DNA of 64,000 nucleotides, taken from contig NZ_RCHV01000002.1 in assembly GCF_003665095.1 (NCBI RefSeq), positions 4,574,501 through 4,638,500 of the forward strand, read 5' to 3'. Below the pieces are notes generated by a model. The model was not told the origin of the DNA. It saw only the letters and a program-made list of their open reading frames with translations, and searched no databases. The position numbers and the translations under genes are program-made. Below are positions 1-7,171 of this stretch, in pieces (within the stretch, counting starts at the first letter, position 1; each line of letters begins with the position of its first letter). This DNA comes from Streptomyces sp. Z26. GTDB lineage: Bacteria; Actinomycetota; Actinomycetes; Streptomycetales; Streptomycetaceae.

Positions 1-641
1 GCGCCGTACGGGAGTTGGACGCGCTGCCGGAGGTGGACCTGATCATCGTGGCGCGGGGCGGCGGCAGCCTGGAGGACCTGCTGCCGTTCTCGGACGAGGA
101 GCTGGTGCGGACGGTCGCCGCGTGCCGTACGCCGGTGGTGTCCGCGATCGGCCACGAGCGCGACGCGCCCCTCCTCGACCTGGTCGCGGACCTGCGGGCG
201 TCGACCCCGACGGACGCGGCGAAGCGGACGGTGCCGGACGTGGGGGAGGAGCACGAGCGGGTACGGGCACTGCGCGAGCGCGCCTGGCGGGTCGTCAACG
301 GCTTCCTGGACCGCGAGGAACGCGGCCTGGCCGAGGTGCGCAGCAGACCCGCGCTCGCCGACCCGCACGCCGTCGTCGAGGACCGGGCGGAGGACGTCGC
401 GTCGCTGCTGGGACGCGCCCGCCGTACGTTCGGGCACCGACTGGACCGCGCCGAGGACGACTTGGCGCACACACGGGCGCGGGTCGTGGCGCTCTCCCCG
501 GCGGCCACGCTGGAGCGGGGGTACGCGGTGCTCCAGCGCGCGGACGGCTCCGTGGTCCGCAGACCGGGCGAGGCGGTGCCGGGGACGGCGCTGCGGGCGC
601 GGGTGGCCGAGGGGGAGTTCGGGGTGACGGTGACCGAGTGA
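1..641 (+). CDS. xseA: Exodeoxyribonuclease VII large subunit, C-terminal part
   Basis: Large subunit of exonuclease VII, which degrades single-stranded DNA to oligonucleotides in the cytoplasm together with XseB. The frame is open from base 3 to the stop at 641, so about 212 C-terminal residues are present and the start lies beyond the left edge. The family motif VARGGGSLEDL is visible near the start of the visible part, then SAIGHERD and TPTDAA, followed by a charged helical region and a conserved ending around LERGYAVL. The small subunit xseB follows 76 bases downstream, the usual arrangement. Identification is secure; only the N-terminal OB-fold region is missing because of the window edge. 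Confidence 0.95.
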   Translation, partial: AVRELDALPEVDLIIVARGGGSLEDLLPFSDEELVRTVAACRTPVVSAIGHERDAPLLDLVADLRASTPTDAAKRTVPDVGEEHERVRALRERAWRVVNGFLDREERGLAEVRSRPALADPHAVVEDRAEDVASLLGRARRTFGHRLDRAEDDLAHTRARVVALSPAATLERGYAVLQRADGSVVRRPGEAVPGTALRARVAEGEFGVTVTE

Positions 642-704
642 CGCCGGGGACGGGACGGTCGCGGCGGCGCGTCGCGGCCGGACGGGGTTGTCACAGGCAC
701 CCCC

Positions 705-710
705 TAGCCT
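705..710 (+). promoter_or_regulatory. -10 element of a probable leaderless xseB promoter
   Basis: TAGCCT fits the streptomycete -10 pattern TANNNT and ends 7 nt before the ATG at 718, so transcription would begin at or next to the start codon. No Shine-Dalgarno sequence is apparent in that gap. A good -35 at the normal distance is not obvious. Confidence 0.35.
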
Positions 711-717
711 GGGGGCC

Positions 718-1056
718 ATGACGACGGATGAGTCCACGGGGTCCACGTTGAGTTACGAGCAGGCGCGCGGTGAGCTGGTCGAGGTGGTGCAGCGGCTCGA
801 AGCGGGCGGTTCGACGCTGGAGGAGTCGCTCGCACTGTGGGAGCGGGGCGAGGAGCTGGCGCGCGTCTGCCGCGACTGGCTGGAGGGCGCGCGGGCCCGG
901 CTGGACGCGGTGCTGGAGGCGGACGCCGGAGCGGACGAGGCCGAGGACGACGAGGACGACGCGCTGGACGGTGGGGACGGCGCGGAGGCGGACGACGACG
1001 AGGACGGCGACGGGGACGACGAGGGCGCGGCCAGAACGGCGGCCGGTGTCAGCTGA
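718..1056 (+). CDS. xseB: Exodeoxyribonuclease VII small subunit
   Basis: Small subunit of exonuclease VII, a 112-residue protein. The first 75 or so residues match the family: LSYEQARGELVEVVQRLEAG, then STLEESLALWERGEEL, forming the paired helices that bind XseA. The ATG at 718 is chosen because it directly precedes the conserved domain and sits 7 nt after a TANNNT element. Unusually, the last 35-40 residues are almost entirely Asp, Glu, Gly and Ala, a long acidic tail that most XseB proteins lack or have in shorter form. It follows xseA by 76 bases and may have its own promoter as well as read-through. Confidence 0.93.
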   Translation: MTTDESTGSTLSYEQARGELVEVVQRLEAGGSTLEESLALWERGEELARVCRDWLEGARARLDAVLEADAGADEAEDDEDDALDGGDGAEADDDEDGDGDDEGAARTAAGVS

Positions 1057-1134
1057 GCCGCGCCCCGGCCCGTACGGCCCGTACGCCTCGGCTCGCTCCG
1101 GCCGCCACCTCGCCCGGCGTCACCTCGCGCGGTG

Positions 1135-1665
1135 TCACTCCGTACGGAGCGCCGCCGCCAGTTCCGTCAGCCGGTCGAGCGGGGCGGTGCCGGTGACCAC
1201 GGTCGTCGCGCCGGACTCCGTACGGACCAGGGCGTCGTACTTCCCGCCCTCGTAGCGGGTCCACTCCTCGCCGCCGACGCGCTCCGTCTTCGCGGTCTTC
1301 CGCGCGCCCTGCGTGACGGACCGGACGAACGGGCCGGCGGGGCCGTCGCTCTGTTCCACCGCGGCGTACTCCTCGCCCGGCGCCAGGAAGCCGAGGTGCC
1401 AGGCGGCGCCGTGGTCGCCGGTGCCCTCGTAGCGCACGGAAGTGGCGCGCCACTCGTCGGACAGCCCCTCGGGGGCCGCCACCGGGTACGGGGCGGCGCG
1501 GCGGGCCGTGCTCACCTCGATGCCGTAACCGACCGTCTTGACCGGGTCCTTGTCCTCGTCGTGCGGGACGAACAGGTAGATCAGCCCGGCGAAGAGGGTG
1601 ATCACGACGAGCGAGAGGACCATGTCCCGCGCCGTCTGGGTGCCGCGCTTCTTGTCTGCTGCCAC
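1135..1665 (-). CDS. DUF4245 family membrane-anchored protein
   Basis: Conserved actinobacterial protein of unknown function (DUF4245), 176 residues. It has a short basic N-terminus (KKRGTQTARD), one membrane segment (MVLSLVVITLFAGLIYLF) and an extracytoplasmic domain with the recurrent phrases TARRAAPYPV, WRATSVRYE and WHLGFLAPGEEYAAVEQSD. The GTG at 1665 is preferred because a GGGAG sequence lies about 10 nt upstream and the family normally begins just before the KKR stretch; in-frame ATGs at 1683 and 1689 are alternatives. It is transcribed divergently from glpX and convergently to xseB. The neighbourhood xseA-xseB-DUF4245-glpX is typical for streptomycetes, but the role is not known. Confidence 0.85.
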   Translation of the reverse strand: MAADKKRGTQTARDMVLSLVVITLFAGLIYLFVPHDEDKDPVKTVGYGIEVSTARRAAPYPVAAPEGLSDEWRATSVRYEGTGDHGAAWHLGFLAPGEEYAAVEQSDGPAGPFVRSVTQGARKTAKTERVGGEEWTRYEGGKYDALVRTESGATTVVTGTAPLDRLTELAAALRTE

Positions 1666-1776
1666 ACCCCCATCGTCTCCCATGGCCATGTCGCGCCCGG
1701 CCACGGGGCCCCCGGGCCGCTGCTCCCGGCGGGTGCTCAAACGTGGGGTGGTCTGCTCATTCTGGCGGCGGCTCGG

Positions 1777-1782
1777 TACAGT
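1777..1782 (+). promoter_or_regulatory. Candidate -10 element for glpX
   Basis: TACAGT matches the TANNNT -10 pattern and would place the transcript start near 1789, about 44 nt before the glpX ATG. The -35 region is weak. This is a pattern match only. Confidence 0.25.
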
Positions 1783-1832
1783 CGGGGAACCCTCGCCCGT
1801 GCGGCCGCCGCCGCGGAGAAAGGTGCGTCCCG

Positions 1833-2891
1833 ATGACGGAACACCAGACGGAACGCCGGACGGAACACCACCAGCTCCCCTCGCCACTGGAGGTCAGCCC
1901 GGAGGCGCCCGACCGGAACCTCGCGCTCGAACTCGTACGCGTCACCGAGGCCGGTGCCATGGCCTCGGGCCGCTGGGTCGGTCGCGGCGACAAGAACGGC
2001 GCGGACGGTGCCGCCGTGAAGGCGATGCGCACCCTGGTCTCGACGGTCTCGATGAACGGCGTCGTCGTCATCGGGGAGGGCGAGAAGGACGAGGCGCCGA
2101 TGCTGTTCAACGGCGAGCGGGTGGGCGACGGGACCGGCGCGGAGTGCGACGTCGCCGTGGACCCGGTCGACGGCACCACGCTCACCGCGAAGGGCATGGC
2201 CAACGCCGTCTCGGTGCTGGCGGTGGCCGAACGGGGCGCGATGTTCGACCCCTCCGCGGTCTTCTACATGGACAAGCTCGTCACCGGGCCCGAGGCCGCG
2301 GAGTTCGTCGACATCAACGCCCCGGCGTCGGTCAACGTGCGGCGCGTCGCGAAGGCCAAGGGCCTCACCCCCGGGGACGTCACGGTCGTCGTGCTGGACC
2401 GGCCGCGGCACGACGGGAACGTCCGGGAGATCCGCGAGGCCGGGGCGCGCATCAAGTTCATCGCGGACGGCGACGTGGCGGGCGCGATCATGGCCGTACG
2501 GGAGGGGACCGGCGTCGACATGCTGCTGGGCGTGGGCGGCACCCCCGAGGGCATCATCACGGCCTGCGCGATCAAGTGCCTGGGTGGTGTGCTCCAGGGC
2601 AAGCTCTGGCCGAAGGATGAGGAGGAGCGGCGGCGCGCGCTGGACGCGGGGCACGACCTGGACCGCGTGCTCCAGACCGAGGACCTGGTGGCCGGCGAGA
2701 ACGTCTTCTTCGTGGCCACCGGGATCACGGACGGCGACCTGCTGCGCGGGGTGCGCTACCGCGCGGAGACCGCGTACACGCAGTCGCTCGTCATGCGGTC
2801 CAAGTCGGGCACCATCCGGCAGATCGACTCGACGCACCAGCTGGCGAAGCTGCGCGCGTACAGCGCGGTGGACTTCGACCGGGCGCGGTGA
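1833..2891 (+). CDS. glpX: Fructose-1,6-bisphosphatase, class II
   Basis: GlpX hydrolyses fructose 1,6-bisphosphate to fructose 6-phosphate and phosphate in gluconeogenesis; it acts in the cytoplasm and needs divalent metal. The 352-residue length is normal for actinobacteria. Visible motifs are the metal-binding GEGEKDEAPM, the CDVAVDPVDGTT phosphatase signature, LDRPRH, and the C-terminal GVGGTPEGIITACAIKC. The ATG at 1833 has a GAGAAAGG ribosome-binding site; upstream in-frame starts give a Pro/Arg-rich extension that is not conserved. It stands alone, divergent from the DUF4245 gene. This is the main FBPase type in streptomycetes, so it is likely essential for growth on gluconeogenic carbon. 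Confidence 0.96.
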   Translation: MTEHQTERRTEHHQLPSPLEVSPEAPDRNLALELVRVTEAGAMASGRWVGRGDKNGADGAAVKAMRTLVSTVSMNGVVVIGEGEKDEAPMLFNGERVGDGTGAECDVAVDPVDGTTLTAKGMANAVSVLAVAERGAMFDPSAVFYMDKLVTGPEAAEFVDINAPASVNVRRVAKAKGLTPGDVTVVVLDRPRHDGNVREIREAGARIKFIADGDVAGAIMAVREGTGVDMLLGVGGTPEGIITACAIKCLGGVLQGKLWPKDEEERRRALDAGHDLDRVLQTEDLVAGENVFFVATGITDGDLLRGVRYRAETAYTQSLVMRSKSGTIRQIDSTHQLAKLRAYSAVDFDRAR

Positions 2892-3201
2892 GCGGGGCGC
2901 GGTGACCCGCGGCGTACGAGGGCGGTGGACGCGCGTGCCGTACGGGGCCGGGTGACCGTTCGCGACTTCTTCGGAGCGGTTGAAGATCACTTCGGTCCGA
3001 CCCCGTAGCGGAACGCGGTCGCTTCGGTTCGCCTCGGTTCGTTTCGGGGAGGGTTCGGCCGGGTTTGTGAAGGGCTTCACGGTCCGGTGAAGGTGCCCTG
3101 AACAGCAGGTCATCACTTCGGGTGAATCTTTGGCCGACTCTTGCGCTCGCCACCCTGGGTTGCCAGGCTGTCGCACACGGTCAACCTGTTGGGAGGGGCA
3201 C
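2892..3201 (+). other. Intergenic region between glpX and the GntR gene
   Basis: No gene is visible here. The stretch is lower in GC than its surroundings and holds imperfect repeats built on CTTCGGTTCG at about 3018-3045, plus two similar GTGAAGG segments near 3067 and 3088. The repeats could be operator half-sites for the regulator that follows, but that is inference. A plausible promoter lies at 3141-3169. Confidence 0.4.
3141..3169 (+). promoter_or_regulatory. Candidate promoter for the GntR regulator
   Basis: TTGCGC (3141-3146), a 17-nt spacer and CAGGCT (3164-3169) resemble the housekeeping sigma consensus. The transcript would start near 3176, giving a leader of about 26 nt with a GGGAGGGG ribosome-binding site before the GTG at 3202. 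Confidence 0.4.
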
Positions 3202-3954
3202 GTGCCATTCGGTGAGCAGCCCGCGTATCTGCGTGTCGCCGGCGATCTGCGCCAGAAGATTGTCGACGGGAAGCTGGCGCCTCACACCCGCCTGCCCTCC
3301 CAGGCGCGCATCCGCGAGCAGTACGGCGTATCGGACACCGTCGCGCTGGAGGCGCGCAAGGTGCTCATGGCGGAGGGCCTCGTCGAGGGCCGGTCCGGCT
3401 CGGGGACGTACGTGCGCGAGCAGTTGGCGCCGCGCGGCATCGCCCGCGCCGCGTACCGCTCGGTGCCCGACGCCAGCCCGTTCCGCCAGGAGCAGGCGGA
3501 CGAACGGGTGCGGGGCACCTGGGAGGCGCGCAGCGAGCAGGAGGAGGCCACCCCGGCGATCGCGGCGCGGCTCGGCGTCGAGCAGGGCGGGCGGGTGATG
3601 CGTACGCGGTACGTGTTCCGTTCGGAGGGCGAGCCGACGATGCTCTCCACCTCGTGGGAGCCGCTGTCGGTCACCGGTCGTACGCCCGTGATGCTGCCCG
3701 AGGAGGGGCCGTTGGCGGGCCAGGGCGTGGTGGAGCGGATGGCCGCCATCGACGTGGTGGTGGACAACGTGGTCGAGGAGGTCGGCGCCCGGCCGGGATT
3801 GGCCGAGGAGACGATGCTGCTGGGCGGGGTCCCCGGGCACGCGTTGCTGGTGATCCAGCGCACGTACTTCGCGGGACGGCAGCCGGTGGAGACGGCGGAC
3901 GTGGTGATCCCGGCGGACCGCTTCCGCGCCACGTACCACCTGCCGGTGAAGTGA
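3202..3954 (+). CDS. GntR-family transcriptional regulator (HutC/UTRA type)
   Basis: DNA-binding repressor or activator of 250 residues. Residues about 8-70 form the winged helix-turn-helix (AYLRVAGDLRQKI, LPSQARIREQYGVS, VLMAEGLVEGRSGSGTYV). Residues about 100-245 form a UTRA effector-binding domain, with the MRTRYVFRSEGEP strand and the closing ETADVVIPADRFRATYHL typical of the HutC subfamily. The GTG at 3202 follows a strong GGGAGGGG site; the conserved PAYLRVAGDL begins a few residues later. No metabolic operon is adjacent, so the effector cannot be read from context. GntR/UTRA proteins often bind sugar phosphates or amino-acid-derived ligands. Identification of the family is firm, the regulon is unknown. 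Confidence 0.9.
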   Translation: MPFGEQPAYLRVAGDLRQKIVDGKLAPHTRLPSQARIREQYGVSDTVALEARKVLMAEGLVEGRSGSGTYVREQLAPRGIARAAYRSVPDASPFRQEQADERVRGTWEARSEQEEATPAIAARLGVEQGGRVMRTRYVFRSEGEPTMLSTSWEPLSVTGRTPVMLPEEGPLAGQGVVERMAAIDVVVDNVVEEVGARPGLAEETMLLGGVPGHALLVIQRTYFAGRQPVETADVVIPADRFRATYHLPVK

Positions 3955-4057
3955 GGCGGCCACGGCCCGCGACAGCTCCGGTTCGGGTGGGCGAACATCT
4001 GGCCGAAAATGTTTGCCCTTTGTGCAAAGTTGAATGCACTGCGTGAGTTCAGACGCG

Positions 4058-4063
4058 TAGGCT
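4058..4063 (+). promoter_or_regulatory. -10 element of a probable leaderless promoter
   Basis: TAGGCT ends 7 nt before the ATG at 4071, with no Shine-Dalgarno sequence between them. The upstream 4010-4040 stretch is unusually AT-rich for this genome, consistent with a promoter. Confidence 0.45.
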
Positions 4064-4070
4064 CCGGCAT

Positions 4071-4331
4071 ATGCGAAGTGCGAGCGGCGACAGCAGTCCC
4101 GTGCTGCCCTGGCTCCTCATACGTCAGGACGGGCACGGCAACCGCTACCGCGTGGGCAGCTATGCCACCCGCGGTGAGGCGGAACAGATCGCGGCCCGGC
4201 TCGGCCGCCGGGCCGGACCCGTTCCGGCGGGCGGCGCGGGGTCGCGGTCCGGACCGTGCGCGGGGTCGGACGGTGACGCTGACAGCTATCTGGTCGAAAG
4301 CCGGACCGTCGAAGGAGCGGATCGCGGCTGA
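4071..4331 (+). CDS. Small SPOR-like protein
   Basis: An 86-residue protein. The core LPWLLIRQDGHGNRYRVGSY followed by ATRGEAEQIAARL matches the small streptomycete proteins annotated as SPOR-like, in which the Tyr-Arg-Val-Gly-x-Tyr strand and the following Ala-rich helix resemble the SPOR fold. The usual protein ends in a short VERI-type strand; here SYLVESRTV fulfils that role after a Gly/Ser/Asp-rich insertion of about 25 residues, which is longer than I would expect. No signal peptide is present. It appears leaderless. The function is unknown; SPOR domains elsewhere bind denuded peptidoglycan glycan, but a cytoplasmic location makes that doubtful here. Confidence 0.75.
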   Translation: MRSASGDSSPVLPWLLIRQDGHGNRYRVGSYATRGEAEQIAARLGRRAGPVPAGGAGSRSGPCAGSDGDADSYLVESRTVEGADRG

Positions 4332-4351
4332 TCGCGGTCAAATTCGGGTAT
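4326..4351 (+). promoter_or_regulatory. Candidate SigB/SigF-type promoter for the phosphatase gene
   Basis: GGCTG at 4326-4330, a 15-nt spacer and GGGTAT at 4346-4351 resemble the stress sigma consensus (GTTT or GGTTT, 13-16 nt, GGGTAY). It would start transcription about 60 nt upstream of the PAS-SpoIIE gene. The -35 half is imperfect, so this is only a candidate. Confidence 0.3.
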
Positions 4352-4419
4352 GTGGGTCTTAGTCCTACTTGGCCGGACTTTCCCGGCCACCTCTGTACCC
4401 GATCGGGGACGTGGGCGGC

Positions 4420-6993
4420 GTGGCAGACACCGCTGGACCGGAGGGCGCCGCACGCCCGCCCGGTGATCTCGACGGGACGGCGCCCGGCTCCTCGCACGAG
4501 ACGGTCTCGTCCCTGCTCGACACGCTGCACGTCGGCGTGGTCATGATCGACGCCCGCGGCCGCGTCCAGCTGTGGAGCCCGGCGGCCGAGGAGATCCTCG
4601 GCTGGCCGCCCGGCCGCCTCGCGGGCCGCCAGGTCGAGACCCTGCTCGCCCCCACCGGGGCCGATACCCCCGCCGAACTGGCCCGCGGCATCTACGACAC
4701 CCTGCGCAGCGACCGGACCTGGCGCGGCGTCCTGCACGCCCGCCACCTCGAAGGCCACCGCGTCGAGATCGAGATCCGCGCCGCGCTGCTGCACGACGGC
4801 CACGGCACCGCGTACTGCGTCGCCAGCATCGCGGAGACCGGCCGACTGCGGTCGATCGAGCAGGACCTCGCCGCGCTCGGCGCCCTCTTCGACTCCTCGC
4901 CGCTGGGCATCGCCCTCTTCGACACCGAGCTGCGCTACCTCCGCGTCAACGAGGCGCTGGCCCGGCTGAACCGGCTGCCCGTCCGCGACCACGTGGGCCG
5001 GACCGTGTACGAGACGCTGCCGCCCGACATGGCCGCGGAGATCCAGCGCCTCCAGAACGTCGTCCTGCGCACCGGCCGTCCCATCGTCGACATGGTGACC
5101 TCCGCGCCCGACGGCGGCGCCCGCTCCGCCTCGTACAGCAGGCTCACCGACGACCTGGGCCACGTCCTCGGGCTGAGCTGCACCGTGATGGACGTGTCCG
5201 AGCGCCGTCACGCGCTCGCGAAGATCGAACGGGCCCGGCAGCGGCTCGCGTTGCTCGACCACGTCGGGGTCGCGCTCGGTGACCTGCTGGACGTGCCGCG
5301 GATCGCGCGGGCGCTCGCGTACGCGCTGGTGCCGCGGTTCGCGGACTACGCGGGGGTGATGCTGATCGGCCCGCTCGTCCACGGCGGCGACCTCCCGGCC
5401 ACGGACCCCGGCGCGGGTACGCCGCTGCTCCAGCTCGGGGTGGCGGCGAAGCAGCGCGGGCCCGCGGTGGAACGGATGCTGCGGGCCGGGCAGGACATCG
5501 CCTTCGAGCCGCGTTCGCACTTCGGCCGGACGCTCAGCACCGGGGAGCCCCATCTCATCGAGTCGCAGGAGGAGTTGCGGGTCGCGACGTACCCCGGCGA
5601 CCCGAAGGTGCAGGCGGCGCTCGACCTCGGGGTCCACTCGCTGCTGATCGCGCCGCTGCGGGCCCGCGGCATCGTGCTCGGGCTGCTGGTGATCAGCCGG
5701 GCCGACGGGCGCGACCCGTTCGACCGCGACGACATGACGCTCACCATGGACGTCGCCGACCGCGCGGGCACATCCCTCGACAACGCCCGTCTGTACGCCC
5801 GCGAGCGCGAGGGCGCGCTGATGCTGCAACGCAGCCTGCTGCCGCAGCGGGTGCCCGCGCCGCCGGGAGTGGGCGTCGCGTACCGCTACGTGCCGGGGAG
5901 CACCGGGACGGAGGTGGGCGGCGACTGGTTCGACGTGATCCCGCTGGCTGGCGGGCGGGTCGCGTTCGTCGTCGGTGACGTGGTCGGGCACGGGCTGCGG
6001 GCGGCCGCGACGATGGGGCGGCTGCGGACGGCCGTACGCACCCTGGCCGGTCTCGACCTGCCGCCGGACGAACTGCTGCGCCGCGTCAACGACTTGGCCG
6101 ACGACCTCGCGCAGGGCCCCGACGACCCGCTCATGGCCACCTGCCTGTACGCCGTCCACGACCCGTCCACCCGCCGCTGCACCCTCGCGAAGGCCGGGCA
6201 CCTGCCGCCGCTGCTGCTGCGCCCCCGGCAGGGCGGCGGTTGGCACGCGGACGCCGTGGAGCTGCCGTCGGGCGCGCCGCTGGGCGTCGGCGGGGGCGGC
6301 GTGGAGACCGCCGCCTTCGAGTCGGTCGAACTGGAGGTGGAGGAGGGCGCCGTGCTGGTGCTCTACACCGACGGGCTCGTGGAGCGCCGCGGCGAGGACA
6401 TCACCGTCGGCATCGAACGCCTCCGCGCCCTCCTCGGCGCCGAACGCCCCGAACCCACCCTGGAGGACGCCTGCGACGAGGTCGTCGCCACCCTCCTCAT
6501 CTCCGAGGCGCCCGGCACGTCCCGCGCCCCCCACCCGCCGGGCCCGTCCGGCTCCGGCCGCCCGCCCGGTTCGGCCGACGACGCCGCGCTGTTGATGGCA
6601 AAGCTCGGCGGCCTTCCCGAGGGCAGCTCCGCCTCCTGGACGTTCTCCGCGGGCAGTTACGCCGTACGCCGTGCCCGCGCCGCCGTCCGCGACGCGCTCC
6701 TCGACTGGGGGCTCGACGCCGTCGTGGACGAAGCGGTGCTGCTCGTCAGCGAGTTGGTGACCAACTCCCTGCGCTACGCCCACGGCCCCGTGGGCGTACG
6801 GATGGTGCGGGGCACGTCGCTGCTCGTCGAGGTGTCCGATCCGCTGCCCGACCCGCCGCGCGTACGGAACGCCACGGAGGAGGACGAAGGCGGGCGCGGC
6901 ATACAGCTGGTGGCGCGTGAATCCCGTCGATGGGGTACCCGGCACGGCGCGTTGGGGAAAACTGTCTGGTTCGAGCTCCCTCTGCCGGGTTAG
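4420..6993 (+). CDS. PAS-PAS-GAF-SpoIIE-HATPase sensor phosphatase
   Basis: Predicted cytoplasmic PP2C-type serine phosphatase fused to an anti-sigma-like kinase domain, about 858 residues. Domains in order: PAS 1 (near HVGVVMIDARGRVQLWSPAA), PAS 2 (SSPLGIALFDTELRYLRVNE), GAF (from RLALLDHVGVALGDL), SpoIIE phosphatase (SLLPQRVPAPPG, then TEVGGDWFDVIPL and GDVVGHGLRAA with the metal-binding Asp residues), then a GHKL ATPase of RsbW type (VSELVTNSLRYAHG, GGRGIQLV). Such proteins usually control anti-sigma-factor antagonists. The GTG at 4420 is chosen because GGGGA lies 10 nt upstream; GTG 4411 is possible. A second, similar protein lies immediately downstream. The signal sensed by the PAS/GAF part is unknown. 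Confidence 0.9.
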   Translation: MADTAGPEGAARPPGDLDGTAPGSSHETVSSLLDTLHVGVVMIDARGRVQLWSPAAEEILGWPPGRLAGRQVETLLAPTGADTPAELARGIYDTLRSDRTWRGVLHARHLEGHRVEIEIRAALLHDGHGTAYCVASIAETGRLRSIEQDLAALGALFDSSPLGIALFDTELRYLRVNEALARLNRLPVRDHVGRTVYETLPPDMAAEIQRLQNVVLRTGRPIVDMVTSAPDGGARSASYSRLTDDLGHVLGLSCTVMDVSERRHALAKIERARQRLALLDHVGVALGDLLDVPRIARALAYALVPRFADYAGVMLIGPLVHGGDLPATDPGAGTPLLQLGVAAKQRGPAVERMLRAGQDIAFEPRSHFGRTLSTGEPHLIESQEELRVATYPGDPKVQAALDLGVHSLLIAPLRARGIVLGLLVISRADGRDPFDRDDMTLTMDVADRAGTSLDNARLYAREREGALMLQRSLLPQRVPAPPGVGVAYRYVPGSTGTEVGGDWFDVIPLAGGRVAFVVGDVVGHGLRAAATMGRLRTAVRTLAGLDLPPDELLRRVNDLADDLAQGPDDPLMATCLYAVHDPSTRRCTLAKAGHLPPLLLRPRQGGGWHADAVELPSGAPLGVGGGGVETAAFESVELEVEEGAVLVLYTDGLVERRGEDITVGIERLRALLGAERPEPTLEDACDEVVATLLISEAPGTSRAPHPPGPSGSGRPPGSADDAALLMAKLGGLPEGSSASWTFSAGSYAVRRARAAVRDALLDWGLDAVVDEAVLLVSELVTNSLRYAHGPVGVRMVRGTSLLVEVSDPLPDPPRVRNATEEDEGGRGIQLVARESRRWGTRHGALGKTVWFELPLPG

Positions 6994-7171
6994 GAGAGAG
7001 GGGAAAGCTGACGGATGGCAGGGAACGAGGCACGGAGGTGTCCCGGGTGGCCCGGATTCTGTCGCAACCGACGACAATTCGTGCAGTGATCGCGAAGAGC
7101 ATGTCCCGTTCGGCCCGCGCCTGCGAGACTGCTCCGACCGGCGAACACACCGGGGACGGGAAGGGGCGGCG

